From positions 496,001 to 560,000 of the forward strand of contig NZ_JBBUTK010000002.1 of NCBI RefSeq assembly GCF_039592695.1: a stretch of 64,000 nucleotides of DNA. Reading direction: 5' to 3'. Both the position numbers and the translations under genes were made by a program. How positions within the stretch are numbered: position 1 is the first letter of the stretch; every line of letters begins with the position of its first letter. This document shows, one piece after another, positions 34,772 through 43,406 of this stretch. The notes beneath the pieces were generated by a model. It saw nothing but the letters and a program-made list of their open reading frames with translations, ran no database searches and was not told the DNA's origin. The DNA comes from Flagellimonas_A sp039592695 (GTDB lineage: Bacteria > Bacteroidota > Bacteroidia > Flavobacteriales > Flavobacteriaceae).

Positions 34772-35968
34772 ATGAGTGGCATCTACATCCACATCCCTTT
34801 TTGCAAACAAGCCTGTCATTACTGCGATTTTCACTTTTCAACGAATCTGAAAAAAAAGAAGGAGCTAGTCGATTGTCTGGTTAGAGAAATTGAATTTCGC
34901 AAAGAAGAGCTCAAAGGTGATCAGATTGAAACCATTTATTTTGGTGGTGGCACCCCAAGTGTATTGACCATTGACGAATTACGATTTTTGATTTCAACGA
35001 TTTTTGAAAATTATGAGGTGGTTGAAACTCCTGAAATCACGCTCGAGGCCAATCCTGATGATTTGATATCGCTTCAAGATGTCAGCTGTCACACTGAGCG
35101 CAGTCGAAGTGCAATCGAAGAGGCATCGGGAACTATCTTTGAGAACTATCAAAATATAGGAATCAACCGTCTCAGCATCGGCATACAATCTTTTTTTGAG
35201 GAGGATTTACAGCTGATGAACCGCGCCCATGATTTCCGCGAAGCGGAAAAATGTATCCGCGAAGCGAAAAACCACTTTCAGAACATTTCCATTGACTTGA
35301 TTTATTGTATTCCGGGGATGGATGACGACCGCTGGAGGGCCAATATCGAAAGAGCCCTGTCGTTTGATATTCCCCATATTTCAAGCTATGCACTGACAGT
35401 TGAACCCAAAACTGCTCTTGCTGCTTTTATAAAAAAGGGGATGGTGCAAGATGTGGATGATGAACAGGCCGAACGGCAATTCCATATTTTGCAGGAAATC
35501 TTGGAAGGAGCGGGATTTATACATTATGAAACCTCCAATTTTGGAAAACCCAGCTATTTCTCAAAAAACAATACGGCCTATTGGCAGGGCAAGAAGTACA
35601 TAGGCATTGGGCCTTCGGCACATTCTTTTGATGGCGAAAAAAGGGGTTGGAATGTTCGGAACAATCAAAAATATATTACTGCAATTCAAAGCGGGCAAGT
35701 ACCGATTGAGTATGAAGAACTCTCAAAAACCGACCGCTACAATGAATATGTCATGACGGGTTTGCGTACCATTTGGGGAGTGTCGCTTTCAAAAATTGAG
35801 AATGATTTTGGCTCGAAGTATCGCGAATATCTTGAAATGCAATCCCAAAATCATATTGCCAAAAGTTTACTTTTTTGGGATGGTGATACGCTTCTGGCGA
35901 CCAAAAAGGGGAAGTTTTTGGTAGATGGAATCGCCTCAGACCTATTTATGGTAAATTTGAAAAAATAA
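34772..35968 (+). CDS. hemW: Radical SAM heme chaperone HemW, with in-frame repeat insertion
   Basis: A 398-residue radical SAM protein (usual length 375-380). The Fe-S motif is FCKQACHYCDF, followed by YFGGGTPSVL, LEANPDDL, INRLSIGIQSF, SIDLIYCIPGM and a HemW C-terminal domain with GIGPSAHSF. It resembles coproporphyrinogen dehydrogenase HemN but matches HemW, which delivers heme. Odd: between EANPDDLISLQ and NIGINRLSIG there are about 20 extra residues (about 104-123) encoded by a dispersed repeat, in frame and without a stop. Whether the protein still folds is open. Confidence 0.92.
   Translation: MSGIYIHIPFCKQACHYCDFHFSTNLKKKKELVDCLVREIEFRKEELKGDQIETIYFGGGTPSVLTIDELRFLISTIFENYEVVETPEITLEANPDDLISLQDVSCHTERSRSAIEEASGTIFENYQNIGINRLSIGIQSFFEEDLQLMNRAHDFREAEKCIREAKNHFQNISIDLIYCIPGMDDDRWRANIERALSFDIPHISSYALTVEPKTALAAFIKKGMVQDVDDEQAERQFHILQEILEGAGFIHYETSNFGKPSYFSKNNTAYWQGKKYIGIGPSAHSFDGEKRGWNVRNNQKYITAIQSGQVPIEYEELSKTDRYNEYVMTGLRTIWGVSLSKIENDFGSKYREYLEMQSQNHIAKSLLFWDGDTLLATKKGKFLVDGIASDLFMVNLKK
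35085..35113 (+). repeat. TGAGCGCAGTCGAAG-type dispersed repeat inside hemW
   Basis: The core CACTGAGCGCAGTCGAAGTG is the half-palindromic repeat found widely in Bacteroidota intergenic regions, and here it is translated as CHTERSRSAIEEAS. It interrupts a conserved part of hemW without shifting the frame. Confidence 0.65.
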
Positions 35969-35971
35969 CAG

Positions 35972-36090
35972 CTCCTCCCCTCAGATGAGGGGAGGTGGCT
36001 CTCGCCAAAGGTGAGAGACGGAGGGGTTTGAAAACAACCCACCCCGTCCCGACCAAATGTCGGGACACCCCGACCAAGGAGGGGAATTGC
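35972..36090 (+). repeat. Palindromic intergenic repeat cluster downstream of hemW
   Basis: Tandem stems: CTCCCCTCAGATGAGGGGAG, GGCTCTCGCCAAAGGTGAGAG, CCCGACCAAATGTCGGG, plus flanking ACGGAGGGGTTTG and CACCCCG. Same family as the clusters at 28.6, 32.56 and 38.36 kb. It separates hemW from the cyclase-family gene. Confidence 0.7.
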
Positions 36091-36109
36091 ACCATTAAAA
36101 AGTTGAATA

Positions 36110-36862
36110 TTGCAAGCAACTATCAAATATAACAACGGGCTGTACACCATCGATTTATCAAAACCACTTGATATTTCAATTCCGATTCGTGGCGGTGAAA
36201 ACAATGTGAACGCTTGGTACGTTGATCCTGCTAAGATAGCTCCGCATCGAGACGGTGATTTTATCGGGAAGGTTTCCGAAGGTGCTTCCACCAATTTCAA
36301 TGATATTTGGTTCAATCCGCATGCACACGGTACTCATACAGAATGTGTGGGACACATTACCAAGACCTTCCATTCCATCAATCAAAACTTGAATAATTTT
36401 TTCTTTGCGGCCGAATTGCTTACCCTTGCTCCTGAAAAGAAAGGGGAAGACTTTGTGATTTCAAAAAAGCAGCTGCAATATGTTTTGGGCGGGGGCACTA
36501 GGGACGCGGTCATTATACGCACCCTGCCGAACACGAAAGCCAAATTGTCAAGGCAGTATTCACACACCAATCCCCCATACCTACTTGAGGAAGCTGCACA
36601 ATTTTTGGCCGAAAAGGGTGTGGGGCACTTATTGATTGACCTGCCATCTGTTGATAAGGAAAAAGACAACGGCGAACTACTTTCCCATAAGGCATTTTGG
36701 AATGTTGGCGGTGTCATCAGAAAACATGCCACCATCACTGAGCTGGTCTATGTTCGCAACACTATTGCTGATGGAAAATATTTTTTGAATCTACAGGTAG
36801 CCCCGTTTGAAAATGATGCGGCACCCAGCCGTCCGGTGTTGTATAAAGCAATTGAAACATGA
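36110..36862 (+). CDS. Cyclase/kynurenine formamidase-like metal hydrolase
   Basis: A 250-residue protein of the cyclase (PF04199) family. The metal-binding HAHGTHTECVGH corresponds to the HxGTHxD/E motif, and the C-terminal LLSHKAFWNVGGVIR completes the family pattern. The only suitable start is a TTG at 36110 (MQATIKYNNGLY); upstream codons are closed by a stop. Members act as arylformamidases or isatin hydrolases; the substrate here cannot be assigned. Confidence 0.85.
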   Translation: MQATIKYNNGLYTIDLSKPLDISIPIRGGENNVNAWYVDPAKIAPHRDGDFIGKVSEGASTNFNDIWFNPHAHGTHTECVGHITKTFHSINQNLNNFFFAAELLTLAPEKKGEDFVISKKQLQYVLGGGTRDAVIIRTLPNTKAKLSRQYSHTNPPYLLEEAAQFLAEKGVGHLLIDLPSVDKEKDNGELLSHKAFWNVGGVIRKHATITELVYVRNTIADGKYFLNLQVAPFENDAAPSRPVLYKAIET

Positions 36863-36985
36863 AATGGGCATAAACAAATTTCATCATTTATAACCGCAGA
36901 TATGATTAAATTTTTTATGCGAATTACTGAATGTGCAAAAATTTTTAGTTTCTTCATTTTCAGCAAACTATAAAATTTTAAACAG

Positions 36986-37348
36986 ATGAAAACGATTTTA
37001 AAATTGGAAGAGTTGGCGTTGTTTGTATTGGGCTTCTTTTTGTTTATGAAAATGGATGTATCATGGTGGTGGTTCTTTGCACTGCTTTTAACGCCCGACA
37101 TTGGCATGCTGGGCTATGCGTTTGGCAACAAAGTCGGGGCATTCACCTACAACCTTTTTCACCACCGGGGAGTGGCAATAATGCTATACCTTGCGGGAAT
37201 CAGTGTTTTAAACCTTCCTGCTTTGGAATTGATAGGGATCATCATTTTTTCACACGCTGCCATGGACCGTATTTTTGGTTACGGACTCAAGTATGAAAAA
37301 GGATTTAAATTTACCCATTTGGGAGAAATAGGAAACAACAATGGATAG
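36986..37348 (+). CDS. DUF4260 family membrane protein
   Basis: A 120-residue protein with four hydrophobic segments. The conserved WWWFFALLLTPDIGMLGY, AFTYNLFHHRGVAI and AAMDRIFGYGLKY are diagnostic for DUF4260. The function of the family is unknown. It overlaps the DUF4230 gene by 8 bp, so the two are translationally linked. Confidence 0.92.
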   Translation: MKTILKLEELALFVLGFFLFMKMDVSWWWFFALLLTPDIGMLGYAFGNKVGAFTYNLFHHRGVAIMLYLAGISVLNLPALELIGIIIFSHAAMDRIFGYGLKYEKGFKFTHLGEIGNNNG

Positions 37349-37976
37349 TGCGATAGAAGCTTTCTTGGGCTTGATTCTGGGGGCCATTCTCATGTATTGG
37401 CTCTATTCCCTTTTTAATCGTAAAAAGCGGAGAGAACTAGTTGAGCACCAGTCTGTGGTGATTTTGGATAAAATCAAAAGCGTCTGCAAGCTGGTTTCAG
37501 TGGAAGGTGATTTCGCTGAGATTTATCGCTATGAGAATACCAAAGAGAGTTTCTTTAATATGCTCAAGGATAAAAAGAAAGCTTTGATTGTCATCAATGC
37601 AAAGGCACAAATTGGTTACGACCTGAAAAAGCTGAGGTTGGAAGCCGACAATGAAAACAAAAAAATCATCCTCTCAGAATTTCCACAACCTGAGGTACTT
37701 TCCATTGAGCCTGATTTACAGTTTTACGACATCAAAAGTGGTATTTTCAATACGTTCTCGCCTGACGACCTAACGCAATTGAACCAAAAGGCAAAAGAGC
37801 ACATCCGTGAGAAAATTCCAGAGAGTGGTCTTATAGATACCGCCAAAAAGGAAGCCTTGCAAGCCGTGCTTTTGATTGAGAAGATAGTGGAGACCATCGG
37901 CTGGAAATTGGATTATTCAGCATTGGAGATTTCGAATCGAGAAAAACAATTCATAGAAACTGACACCCAACCATGA
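37341..37976 (+). CDS. DUF4230 family membrane-anchored protein
   Basis: A 211-residue protein with one N-terminal membrane helix (FLGLILGAILMYWLYSLF) and a soluble domain containing KIKSVCKLVSVEGDFAEIYRY, KKALIVINAKAQIGYDL and a long helix KEHIREKIPESGLIDTAKKE, the DUF4230 pattern. Role unknown. It overlaps DUF4260 upstream, and its stop overlaps the start of the broken Dabb-like gene (37973) by 4 bp, so the three were an operon. Confidence 0.9.
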   Translation: MDSAIEAFLGLILGAILMYWLYSLFNRKKRRELVEHQSVVILDKIKSVCKLVSVEGDFAEIYRYENTKESFFNMLKDKKKALIVINAKAQIGYDLKKLRLEADNENKKIILSEFPQPEVLSIEPDLQFYDIKSGIFNTFSPDDLTQLNQKAKEHIREKIPESGLIDTAKKEALQAVLLIEKIVETIGWKLDYSALEISNREKQFIETDTQP

Positions 37977-38387
37977 AGAGACTATTTTTGACCCTGACTT
38001 TGGTTTTGACCGCAAACACGATTATGGCACAAGCCGAAAATGACATGAAAACCTTTGATTCCAACTTTGCCCATGTGGTCTATTTCTGGTTTAACGACCC
38101 AGATGATGAAGAGGGGCGACAACGTTTTGAAACTTCGCTCAACAAATTCTTGAACAATTCCAACTTTGCCAAGACCAATTTTGTGGGTACGCCCCCCAAA
38201 GGCGGTACGCGATGTGGTCGATGATTCATTTACCTACAACCTGATAGTTACTTTTGAATCCGCTGAGGCCCAAGAGGGCTACCAGAATGAAGCGGCACAT
38301 TTGGCCTTTATCGAAGAATGCAATGACCTATGGAAAAAAGTGATTGTTTATGATGCAACAGGAATTCCCCCCTTGAGGGGGGAGTAA
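37973..38387 (+). pseudogene. Dabb (stress-responsive A/B barrel) family gene with frameshift
   Basis: The first frame (MKRLFLTLTLVLTANTIMAQ, a signal peptide, then HVVYFWFNDPDDEEGRQRF, typical of the Dabb domain) stops at 38224. The domain continues in the next frame as VRDVVDDSFTYNLIVTFES...YQNEAAHLAFIEEC, ending 38387. The frames meet near 38196-38210, after CCCCCCAAAGG; removing one base there restores one 137-residue frame. It could be a real pseudogene, a phase-variable tract or a sequencing error. The last residues (IPPLRGE) and the stop come from the palindromic repeat that follows. Confidence 0.75.
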
Positions 38388-38455
38388 GGGAGGTGTGAAA
38401 ATGTGAAGAGATAAATTTACACCTCCCTCTATCCCTCCTTTTTAGAAGGGAAGCT
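38362..38455 (+). repeat. Palindromic intergenic repeat overlapping the end of the Dabb-like gene
   Basis: TTCCCCCCTTGAGGGGGGA (38363 onwards), then AGGGAGGTGT with ACACCTCCCT about 30 bp later, then CCCTCCTTTTTAGAAGGG. Same family as at 28.6 kb. Its left end supplies the last codons and stop of the Dabb-like frame. Confidence 0.7.
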
Positions 38456-38482
38456 ATAAACCTTATTTTCATAATAGTCAAA

Positions 38483-38848
38483 ATGAACATCGAAGAATTT
38501 CGTGAATACTGTATATCAAAAAAAGGAGTGGAAGAAACCTTCCCCTTTGATGAACATACCTTGGTCTTTAAGGTGATGGGAAAAATGTTTGCATTGGTCG
38601 CCCTTGAACGGCTGCCCCCACAAGCCAATTTGAAATGCGACCCAGAAAGGGCCATAGAACTTCGCGAGGAACATGACGGAACCATAATCCCCGGCTACCA
38701 CATGAGCAAAAAACATTGGAACACCCTGTTTTTAGAACACCTTTCTCCAAAATTGATACTCGAATTGATTGACCATTCGTATGATTTGGTGGTATCAAAA
38801 CTTCCGAAGAAATTAAAGGAAGAACTCGACAGCTTACCTGAAGTCTGA
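38483..38848 (+). CDS. MmcQ/YjbR family protein
   Basis: A 121-residue protein with the CyaY-like fold family signatures EEFREYCISKKGVEETFPFD, LVFKVMGKMFAL, PGYHMSKKHWNTLFL and a final helix VSKLPKKLKEEL. Members bind DNA in some reports; the cellular role is undefined. It is followed 30 bp later by the MutS-like gene, with a TACCTTTG promoter-like element (38853-38860) between them. Confidence 0.9.
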   Translation: MNIEEFREYCISKKGVEETFPFDEHTLVFKVMGKMFALVALERLPPQANLKCDPERAIELREEHDGTIIPGYHMSKKHWNTLFLEHLSPKLILELIDHSYDLVVSKLPKKLKEELDSLPEV

Positions 38849-38878
38849 GGTTTACCTTTGCCATATCCATTACAGCAC

Positions 38879-40648
38879 ATGCAAAAGCTTTTTGATTTTT
38901 ATCAGGATAAAATTGGGCAGTACACAGAAAAGGCCGAAAAAGTACAGCGCTATTTGAAGGTGCTTTCCTTTTCACGTTTGGGGCTGTTTGTCATCATGTT
39001 ATTGTTGGTCTACCTGCTTCGCAATGAAGTGAAAGTCGCCTCAGTGGTTGCAGTGCTGTGCGTCGTTCTTTTTTTGGTTTTGGTAAGCCATTATGAAAAT
39101 GTCAAGACCAAATATCGGCTGCTGCATGCCTTGGTCAAAATCAATACCACGGAAACAAAAGTTTTGCGGCACGAATTTTCCGATTTGTCACCGGGAAGTG
39201 AATATACCGATGCTCGACACGCCTACAGTGAAGATCTTGATTTGTTCGGCCAAGGTTCTTTTTTTCAATACCTGAACCGTACCGTACTTCATGAAGGGCA
39301 AGGTGAACTTGCACAAAGGTTGACGGCCAATGATATCGATGCTATTACGGCAAAGCAGGAAACGATTGACGAATTGGCCCAAATGCCCGAATGGCGGCAA
39401 GACTTTACAGCAAAGGCCATGTTGGTTCAACAAAAAGTGCGGATAGCCGAGATTACCGATTGGCTGAGCGGTTATGAACCTTTCGTGCCCAAATCAATGC
39501 GGTTTCTGCCATGGTTGTTTTTGATGCTCACCGTTTTTGTGGGGATTATGGTTTTTAAGGGTGGATGGCCAGAAAGTGTTTTGGTTTTTTCCGTTTTATT
39601 GGGTCTGGGCATCACGGGCCGCTATTTTAGGCGAATCATGCAATTGGCAACTAGGGCTGACACGTTAAAGGCCATTTTCAAGGAATATGGAAAGTTGCTC
39701 ACCATGATAGAGCAAACTGATTTCAAGGCTGCCCAGCTACGCTTTCACAAGCAAAAATTGTTGAAGGATACCCTTGAAGCTTCCGAGACCATAGAAAAGT
39801 TTTATCGCCTGCTCAATACGATGGACTATAACAATAATTTCATCTATGCCATTTTGGGCAATGGTTGCTTTCTCGGGGCTTTGCATACGGCGTATCAGAT
39901 TGAAAAATGGATTTCACGGCACAAAAACGACGTTGCCGAATGGTTTGGAGTCATCGCTCTTTTTGATGCCTATAATTCATTGGGCAATTTCTCATTCAAC
40001 CATCCGCTGTACAGTTATCCCATAGTGCAAGAAAGTAACAAGGTGTTGGTCTGCGAAGGCATGGGGCATCCTTTGATTCCGCAGGATAAAAATGTGCTGA
40101 ATGATTTTAGCATTGACCAAAAGGCGTTCTTTATCATCACGGGCTCGAACATGGCCGGCAAAAGCACCTTTCTGCGCAGTGCAGGCCTCATGGTGGTCAT
40201 GGCCAATATCGGCTTGCCCGTTTGTGCGACGCAGTGTCTGTATTCACCCATTAAACTGGTCACCAGTATGCGCAGCATTGATTCGTTGAGCAAAGGGGAT
40301 TCCTATTTTCTCTCGGAACTCAAACGGCTTAAAATGGTCATAGAACATCTTGAAAAAGAGCATTATTTTGTGGTGTTGGATGAAATTTTGAAAGGCACCA
40401 ACAGTACTGACAAGGCTGAGGGGTCCAAACGGTTTTTAAGGCGATTGGTGGGAGCAGGTGCCACAGGGCTTATTGCTACCCATGACCTAAGCCTTTGTAC
40501 GGTTGCAGAACAGTTGCCCCAAATACAGAATTATTATTTGGATGCCACTATAAAAGACGACGAACTGTATTTTGATTACCGCTTGAAAATAGGAGTCAGC
40601 AAAACGATGAATGCCTCATTTTTGCTTGAAAAGATGAAATTGGTCTAG
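38879..40648 (+). CDS. Membrane-anchored MutS-family ATPase
   Basis: I use the ATG at 38879 (MQKLFDFYQDKIGQYTEKAE, 589 aa). The C-terminal 200 residues are a MutS ATPase: Walker A TGSNMAGKSTFLRSAGL, Walker B VVLDEILKGTNSTDK, and the dimer motif GLIATHDLSLC. There is no MutS mismatch-recognition domain. Two membrane-helix pairs are present, one near residues 30-72 and one near 203-240 (FLPWLFLMLTVFVGIMVF), so the ATPase is membrane-tethered. Such proteins are widespread in Bacteroidota and of unknown role; mismatch repair is doubtful. Its own promoter-like TACCTTTG lies 19 bp upstream. Confidence 0.88.
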   Translation: MQKLFDFYQDKIGQYTEKAEKVQRYLKVLSFSRLGLFVIMLLLVYLLRNEVKVASVVAVLCVVLFLVLVSHYENVKTKYRLLHALVKINTTETKVLRHEFSDLSPGSEYTDARHAYSEDLDLFGQGSFFQYLNRTVLHEGQGELAQRLTANDIDAITAKQETIDELAQMPEWRQDFTAKAMLVQQKVRIAEITDWLSGYEPFVPKSMRFLPWLFLMLTVFVGIMVFKGGWPESVLVFSVLLGLGITGRYFRRIMQLATRADTLKAIFKEYGKLLTMIEQTDFKAAQLRFHKQKLLKDTLEASETIEKFYRLLNTMDYNNNFIYAILGNGCFLGALHTAYQIEKWISRHKNDVAEWFGVIALFDAYNSLGNFSFNHPLYSYPIVQESNKVLVCEGMGHPLIPQDKNVLNDFSIDQKAFFIITGSNMAGKSTFLRSAGLMVVMANIGLPVCATQCLYSPIKLVTSMRSIDSLSKGDSYFLSELKRLKMVIEHLEKEHYFVVLDEILKGTNSTDKAEGSKRFLRRLVGAGATGLIATHDLSLCTVAEQLPQIQNYYLDATIKDDELYFDYRLKIGVSKTMNASFLLEKMKLV

Positions 40649-40657
40649 CAGTTAACT

Positions 40658-41758
40658 TTAAAGTCCTTTGGTCTGTACTTTGTGAAAGCTATCGGCCTGT
40701 AGTTTGAGCAGTTCTTCCGCTTTCTGTTTTTTGTAGTTGTACAGTTCTTCTTCTGATTTGATGTCGGCATAGACTTCATCGTTGATGGCCGCTTCAGTGG
40801 AAAGCACCAACTTGCGCTGTTTTACCTTTTGGGTGACCCATGTGGCGACAACACTCTCTTGCTCCTCAAACTTAAAATCATATTCCCCTTTTGGTGCCAA
40901 TAATTTGGCGATGATGGGTGCTGTTTCGATGGCCAGAAAGAGCAAGAATATAAAAAATGATGGAAACCAAGGCAATTTGCCCAAGGCATTGATACGGGCC
41001 ATGAGTCCGTCAAAGCCATCAATGATGGGTTGCGAATTGGCGACGACTTTTTCATAGTCATTGTTCAATGTTGCAATTTGATTTTCAATGGCCGCTATCT
41101 TTTCACCATTGGTTTGTTTTAACTGTTGCAGCTCGGCCAAGTAGGCGTCATGTTTTTCCCGCTTTTCTTTGTAGACGGGCCCTTTTCCTAAAATGCCAGT
41201 GCCCGCAGTACCCTCGGCCTCAGAAATGTAGGTGTCGTAAAGCGCATTGGTTTCCGCTTCCTTTGTGGCAACCTCGCCTTTCAACGCAGCAATATCTTGG
41301 TTGAGGCTTTCAATGGTCGGAGTGTACTGTAACGCCAGTTGTTCTTTATTGGCCAAGGTCATTGCATTTTTTTCTTCCAACAACACTTGGTTGATTTCCT
41401 TTTCAAAGATTTTCATCTCCAAGGGTTTTGAAATGACCACGGCGATTATGATGGCCAAAATGATGCGGGGTGTGGCTTGGGCGATTTCACTCCATTTGCT
41501 GTCCCTTTTTCTGATGGTCGAAACGATATACCTGTCGAGATTAAAAATGAGCAGTCCCCAAATCAACCCAAAGAAAATAGCGGTATATACATTGTCAAAG
41601 ACGGTGTACAAGGCATAGCCACTGGCGATAAAGGCCATAACGGCAGTAAAGAAAACAGTGGCACCAATACCTGCGTATTTGTTGCGTTCTCCGTTTGAAC
41701 AAGTTTCTAAGATTTGGGTGTCGGCTCCTGAACAGAAGATAAAAAAGCGTTGTAACAT
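40658..41758 (-). CDS. DUF4407 family membrane protein
   Basis: A 366-residue protein. The N-terminal FIFCSGADTQILETCSNGERNKY-type opening and four hydrophobic helices (two at about 30-70, one near 100-120, one near 260-280), with a long coiled coil between helices three and four (KEINQVLLEEKNAMTLANKE onward), match DUF4407. Function unknown; it is convergent with the MutS-like gene, with 9 bp between the stops. Confidence 0.9.
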   Translation of the reverse strand: MLQRFFIFCSGADTQILETCSNGERNKYAGIGATVFFTAVMAFIASGYALYTVFDNVYTAIFFGLIWGLLIFNLDRYIVSTIRKRDSKWSEIAQATPRIILAIIIAVVISKPLEMKIFEKEINQVLLEEKNAMTLANKEQLALQYTPTIESLNQDIAALKGEVATKEAETNALYDTYISEAEGTAGTGILGKGPVYKEKREKHDAYLAELQQLKQTNGEKIAAIENQIATLNNDYEKVVANSQPIIDGFDGLMARINALGKLPWFPSFFIFLLFLAIETAPIIAKLLAPKGEYDFKFEEQESVVATWVTQKVKQRKLVLSTEAAINDEVYADIKSEEELYNYKKQKAEELLKLQADSFHKVQTKGL

Positions 41759-41815
41759 GATAGTGCCCGTTTAGGTTTGATAGACTATTAGAACGCAAGT
41801 ATTTATGATTTGTTA

Positions 41816-41843
41816 CACAAAAAAGCCCTGAAATCAGGGCTTT
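41816..41843 (-). terminator. Terminator of the M20 peptidase gene
   Basis: Perfect stem AGCCCTGA/TCAGGGCT with a short loop (41824-41842). The minus strand continues with a T run (AAAAAA on the plus strand at 41818-41823). The plus-strand flank TTTAAC is weaker. Confidence 0.75.
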
Positions 41844-41848
41844 AACGC

Positions 41849-43237
41849 TTATTTAGAAAGTTCTGTAAAATATTTATAAAAATAAGGGATGGTCTCAATG
41901 CCTTTTAAATAGTTCCAAATGCCAAAGTGTTCGTTGGGGGAATGAATGGCATCACTGTCTAGCCCGAAGCCCATTAAAATGGTTTTGCTGCCCAAAACCT
42001 GTTCGAAAAGGGCCACTATGGGAATACTTCCCCCAGTGCGCTCAGGAATGGCTGTTTTGCCAAAAGTGGTTTCATAAGCCTTGGCCGCTGCCCGATAACC
42101 AGTGCTGTCGATATTGGTGACATAGGGCAATCCACCATGATGGGGAGCAACCTTAACCCTGACGCCTTTTGGGGCAATCGATTCAAAATGTTTCTTGAAC
42201 AGTTCGGTAATCTCATCGGGGTCTTGATGAGGCACCAGCCGCATGGAAATCTTGGCGTATGCTTTGCTGGCAATTACTGTTTTAGCCCCTTCACCCGTGT
42301 AACCGCCCCAAATTCCGTTTACATCCAAGGTAGGTCGGATAGAGTAGCGTTCTGGGGTAGTATATCCCTTTTCGCCATATACCGCATCAATATCAAGATG
42401 GGCTTTGTATTCTTCAATGTCAAACGGGGCTTTGGCCATTTCAGCACGCTCCGCATCGGAAACTTCCTCCACCTTATCATAAAACCCTGGAATGGTGATA
42501 TGGTTGTTTTCATCATGCAGGGAGGCTATCATTTTCGAAAGTACATTAATCGGATTGGGAACAGCACCACCATAGATGCCCGAATGCAGGTCGCGGTTTG
42601 GGCCGATAACTTCGACTTCAACATAGCTCAATCCTCTCAGGCCGGTAGTAATCGAAGGCACATCTTTGGCCATCATACCCGTATCGGAAATCAGGATGAT
42701 ATCATTGGCCAGTTTTTTATGATTCTCTTTTAGGAAATCTTCCAAACTGTCACTGCCCACTTCTTCCTCACCTTCGATCATAAACTTGACGTTACACGGC
42801 AGCTGGTTGGTCTTGACCATAAATTCAACCGCTTTTACGTGCATGTACATTTGGCCCTTGTCATCACAGGCACCACGGGCAAAAATGGCCCCCTCAGGAT
42901 GGATTTTCGTCTTTTTGATGACGGGTTCAAAAGGAGGCGAATCCCATAAATCCATAGGGTCTGGCGGTTGTACGTCGTAGTGACCATATACCAGAACCGT
43001 TGGCAGGTTTGGGTCGATTATTTTTTCGCCGTAGACGACGGGGTATCCTTTGGTCTCACAGATTTCAGTAACATCACAACCTGCTTTCTTCAAGGATTTT
43101 TTCACCAATTTGGCCGTTTCGGTAACATCTTCCTTATAGGCTGAATCGGCACTTATCGAAGGTTTTTTTAATAGTTCAATAAGCTCGTTGATAAAGCGGT
43201 CGTTATGGTCGGCGATATAATTTTTTATGTTTTTCAT
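41849..43237 (-). CDS. M20 family metallopeptidase (dipeptidase)
   Basis: A 462-residue enzyme. The zinc ligands are in VLVYGHYDVQPPDP (His), ARGACDDKGQMYMH (bridging Asp), MIEGEEEVGSDSLE (catalytic Glu pair), ILISDTGMM (Asp) and the C-terminal GLDSDAIHSPNEHFG (His). The dimerisation lid starts at LRGLSYVEVEVIG and includes RDLHSGIYGG. It fits the dipeptidase/CNDP-like subgroup that cleaves small peptides in the cytosol. Last host gene before the tRNA-Leu and the ICE. Confidence 0.93.
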   Translation of the reverse strand: MKNIKNYIADHNDRFINELIELLKKPSISADSAYKEDVTETAKLVKKSLKKAGCDVTEICETKGYPVVYGEKIIDPNLPTVLVYGHYDVQPPDPMDLWDSPPFEPVIKKTKIHPEGAIFARGACDDKGQMYMHVKAVEFMVKTNQLPCNVKFMIEGEEEVGSDSLEDFLKENHKKLANDIILISDTGMMAKDVPSITTGLRGLSYVEVEVIGPNRDLHSGIYGGAVPNPINVLSKMIASLHDENNHITIPGFYDKVEEVSDAERAEMAKAPFDIEEYKAHLDIDAVYGEKGYTTPERYSIRPTLDVNGIWGGYTGEGAKTVIASKAYAKISMRLVPHQDPDEITELFKKHFESIAPKGVRVKVAPHHGGLPYVTNIDSTGYRAAAKAYETTFGKTAIPERTGGSIPIVALFEQVLGSKTILMGFGLDSDAIHSPNEHFGIWNYLKGIETIPYFYKYFTELSK

Positions 43238-43292
43238 AGAGGGTATAAGTGTGAAGGCTAAAGTACGAAAAGAACTTTTTGAATATGGCTGC

Positions 43293-43322
43293 TTTGACTG
43301 TTGAAAAATTGAAGTATATTTG
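43293..43322 (+). promoter_or_regulatory. tRNA-Leu promoter, Bacteroidota -33/-7 type
   Basis: TTTG at 43293-43296 and TATATTTG at 43315-43322, separated by 18 bp, fit the Bacteroidota consensus TTTG-N19-TAnnTTTG. The first tRNA-like sequence begins 11 bp after it. Confidence 0.75.
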
Positions 43323-43332
43323 CGCTCCCTAA

Positions 43333-43375
43333 GCGGATGTGGTGGAACTGGTAGACACGCTAGACTTAGGATTTA
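43333..43375 (+). pseudogene. Truncated tRNA-Leu (5' part only)
   Basis: The first 40 or so bases, GCGGATGTGGTGGAACTGGT onward through the D-arm and a CTTAGGA anticodon loop (UAG), match the intact tRNA-Leu at 43407 except for four substitutions. After the loop the sequence diverges (TTTAACC) into an AT-rich spacer with AAAGTG...CACTTT. Variable arm, T-arm and 3' acceptor strand are missing. It sits directly downstream of the tRNA promoter. Confidence 0.8.
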
Positions 43376-43406
43376 ACCAAATAAAAAGTGTTAATTTGCA
43401 CTTTAT

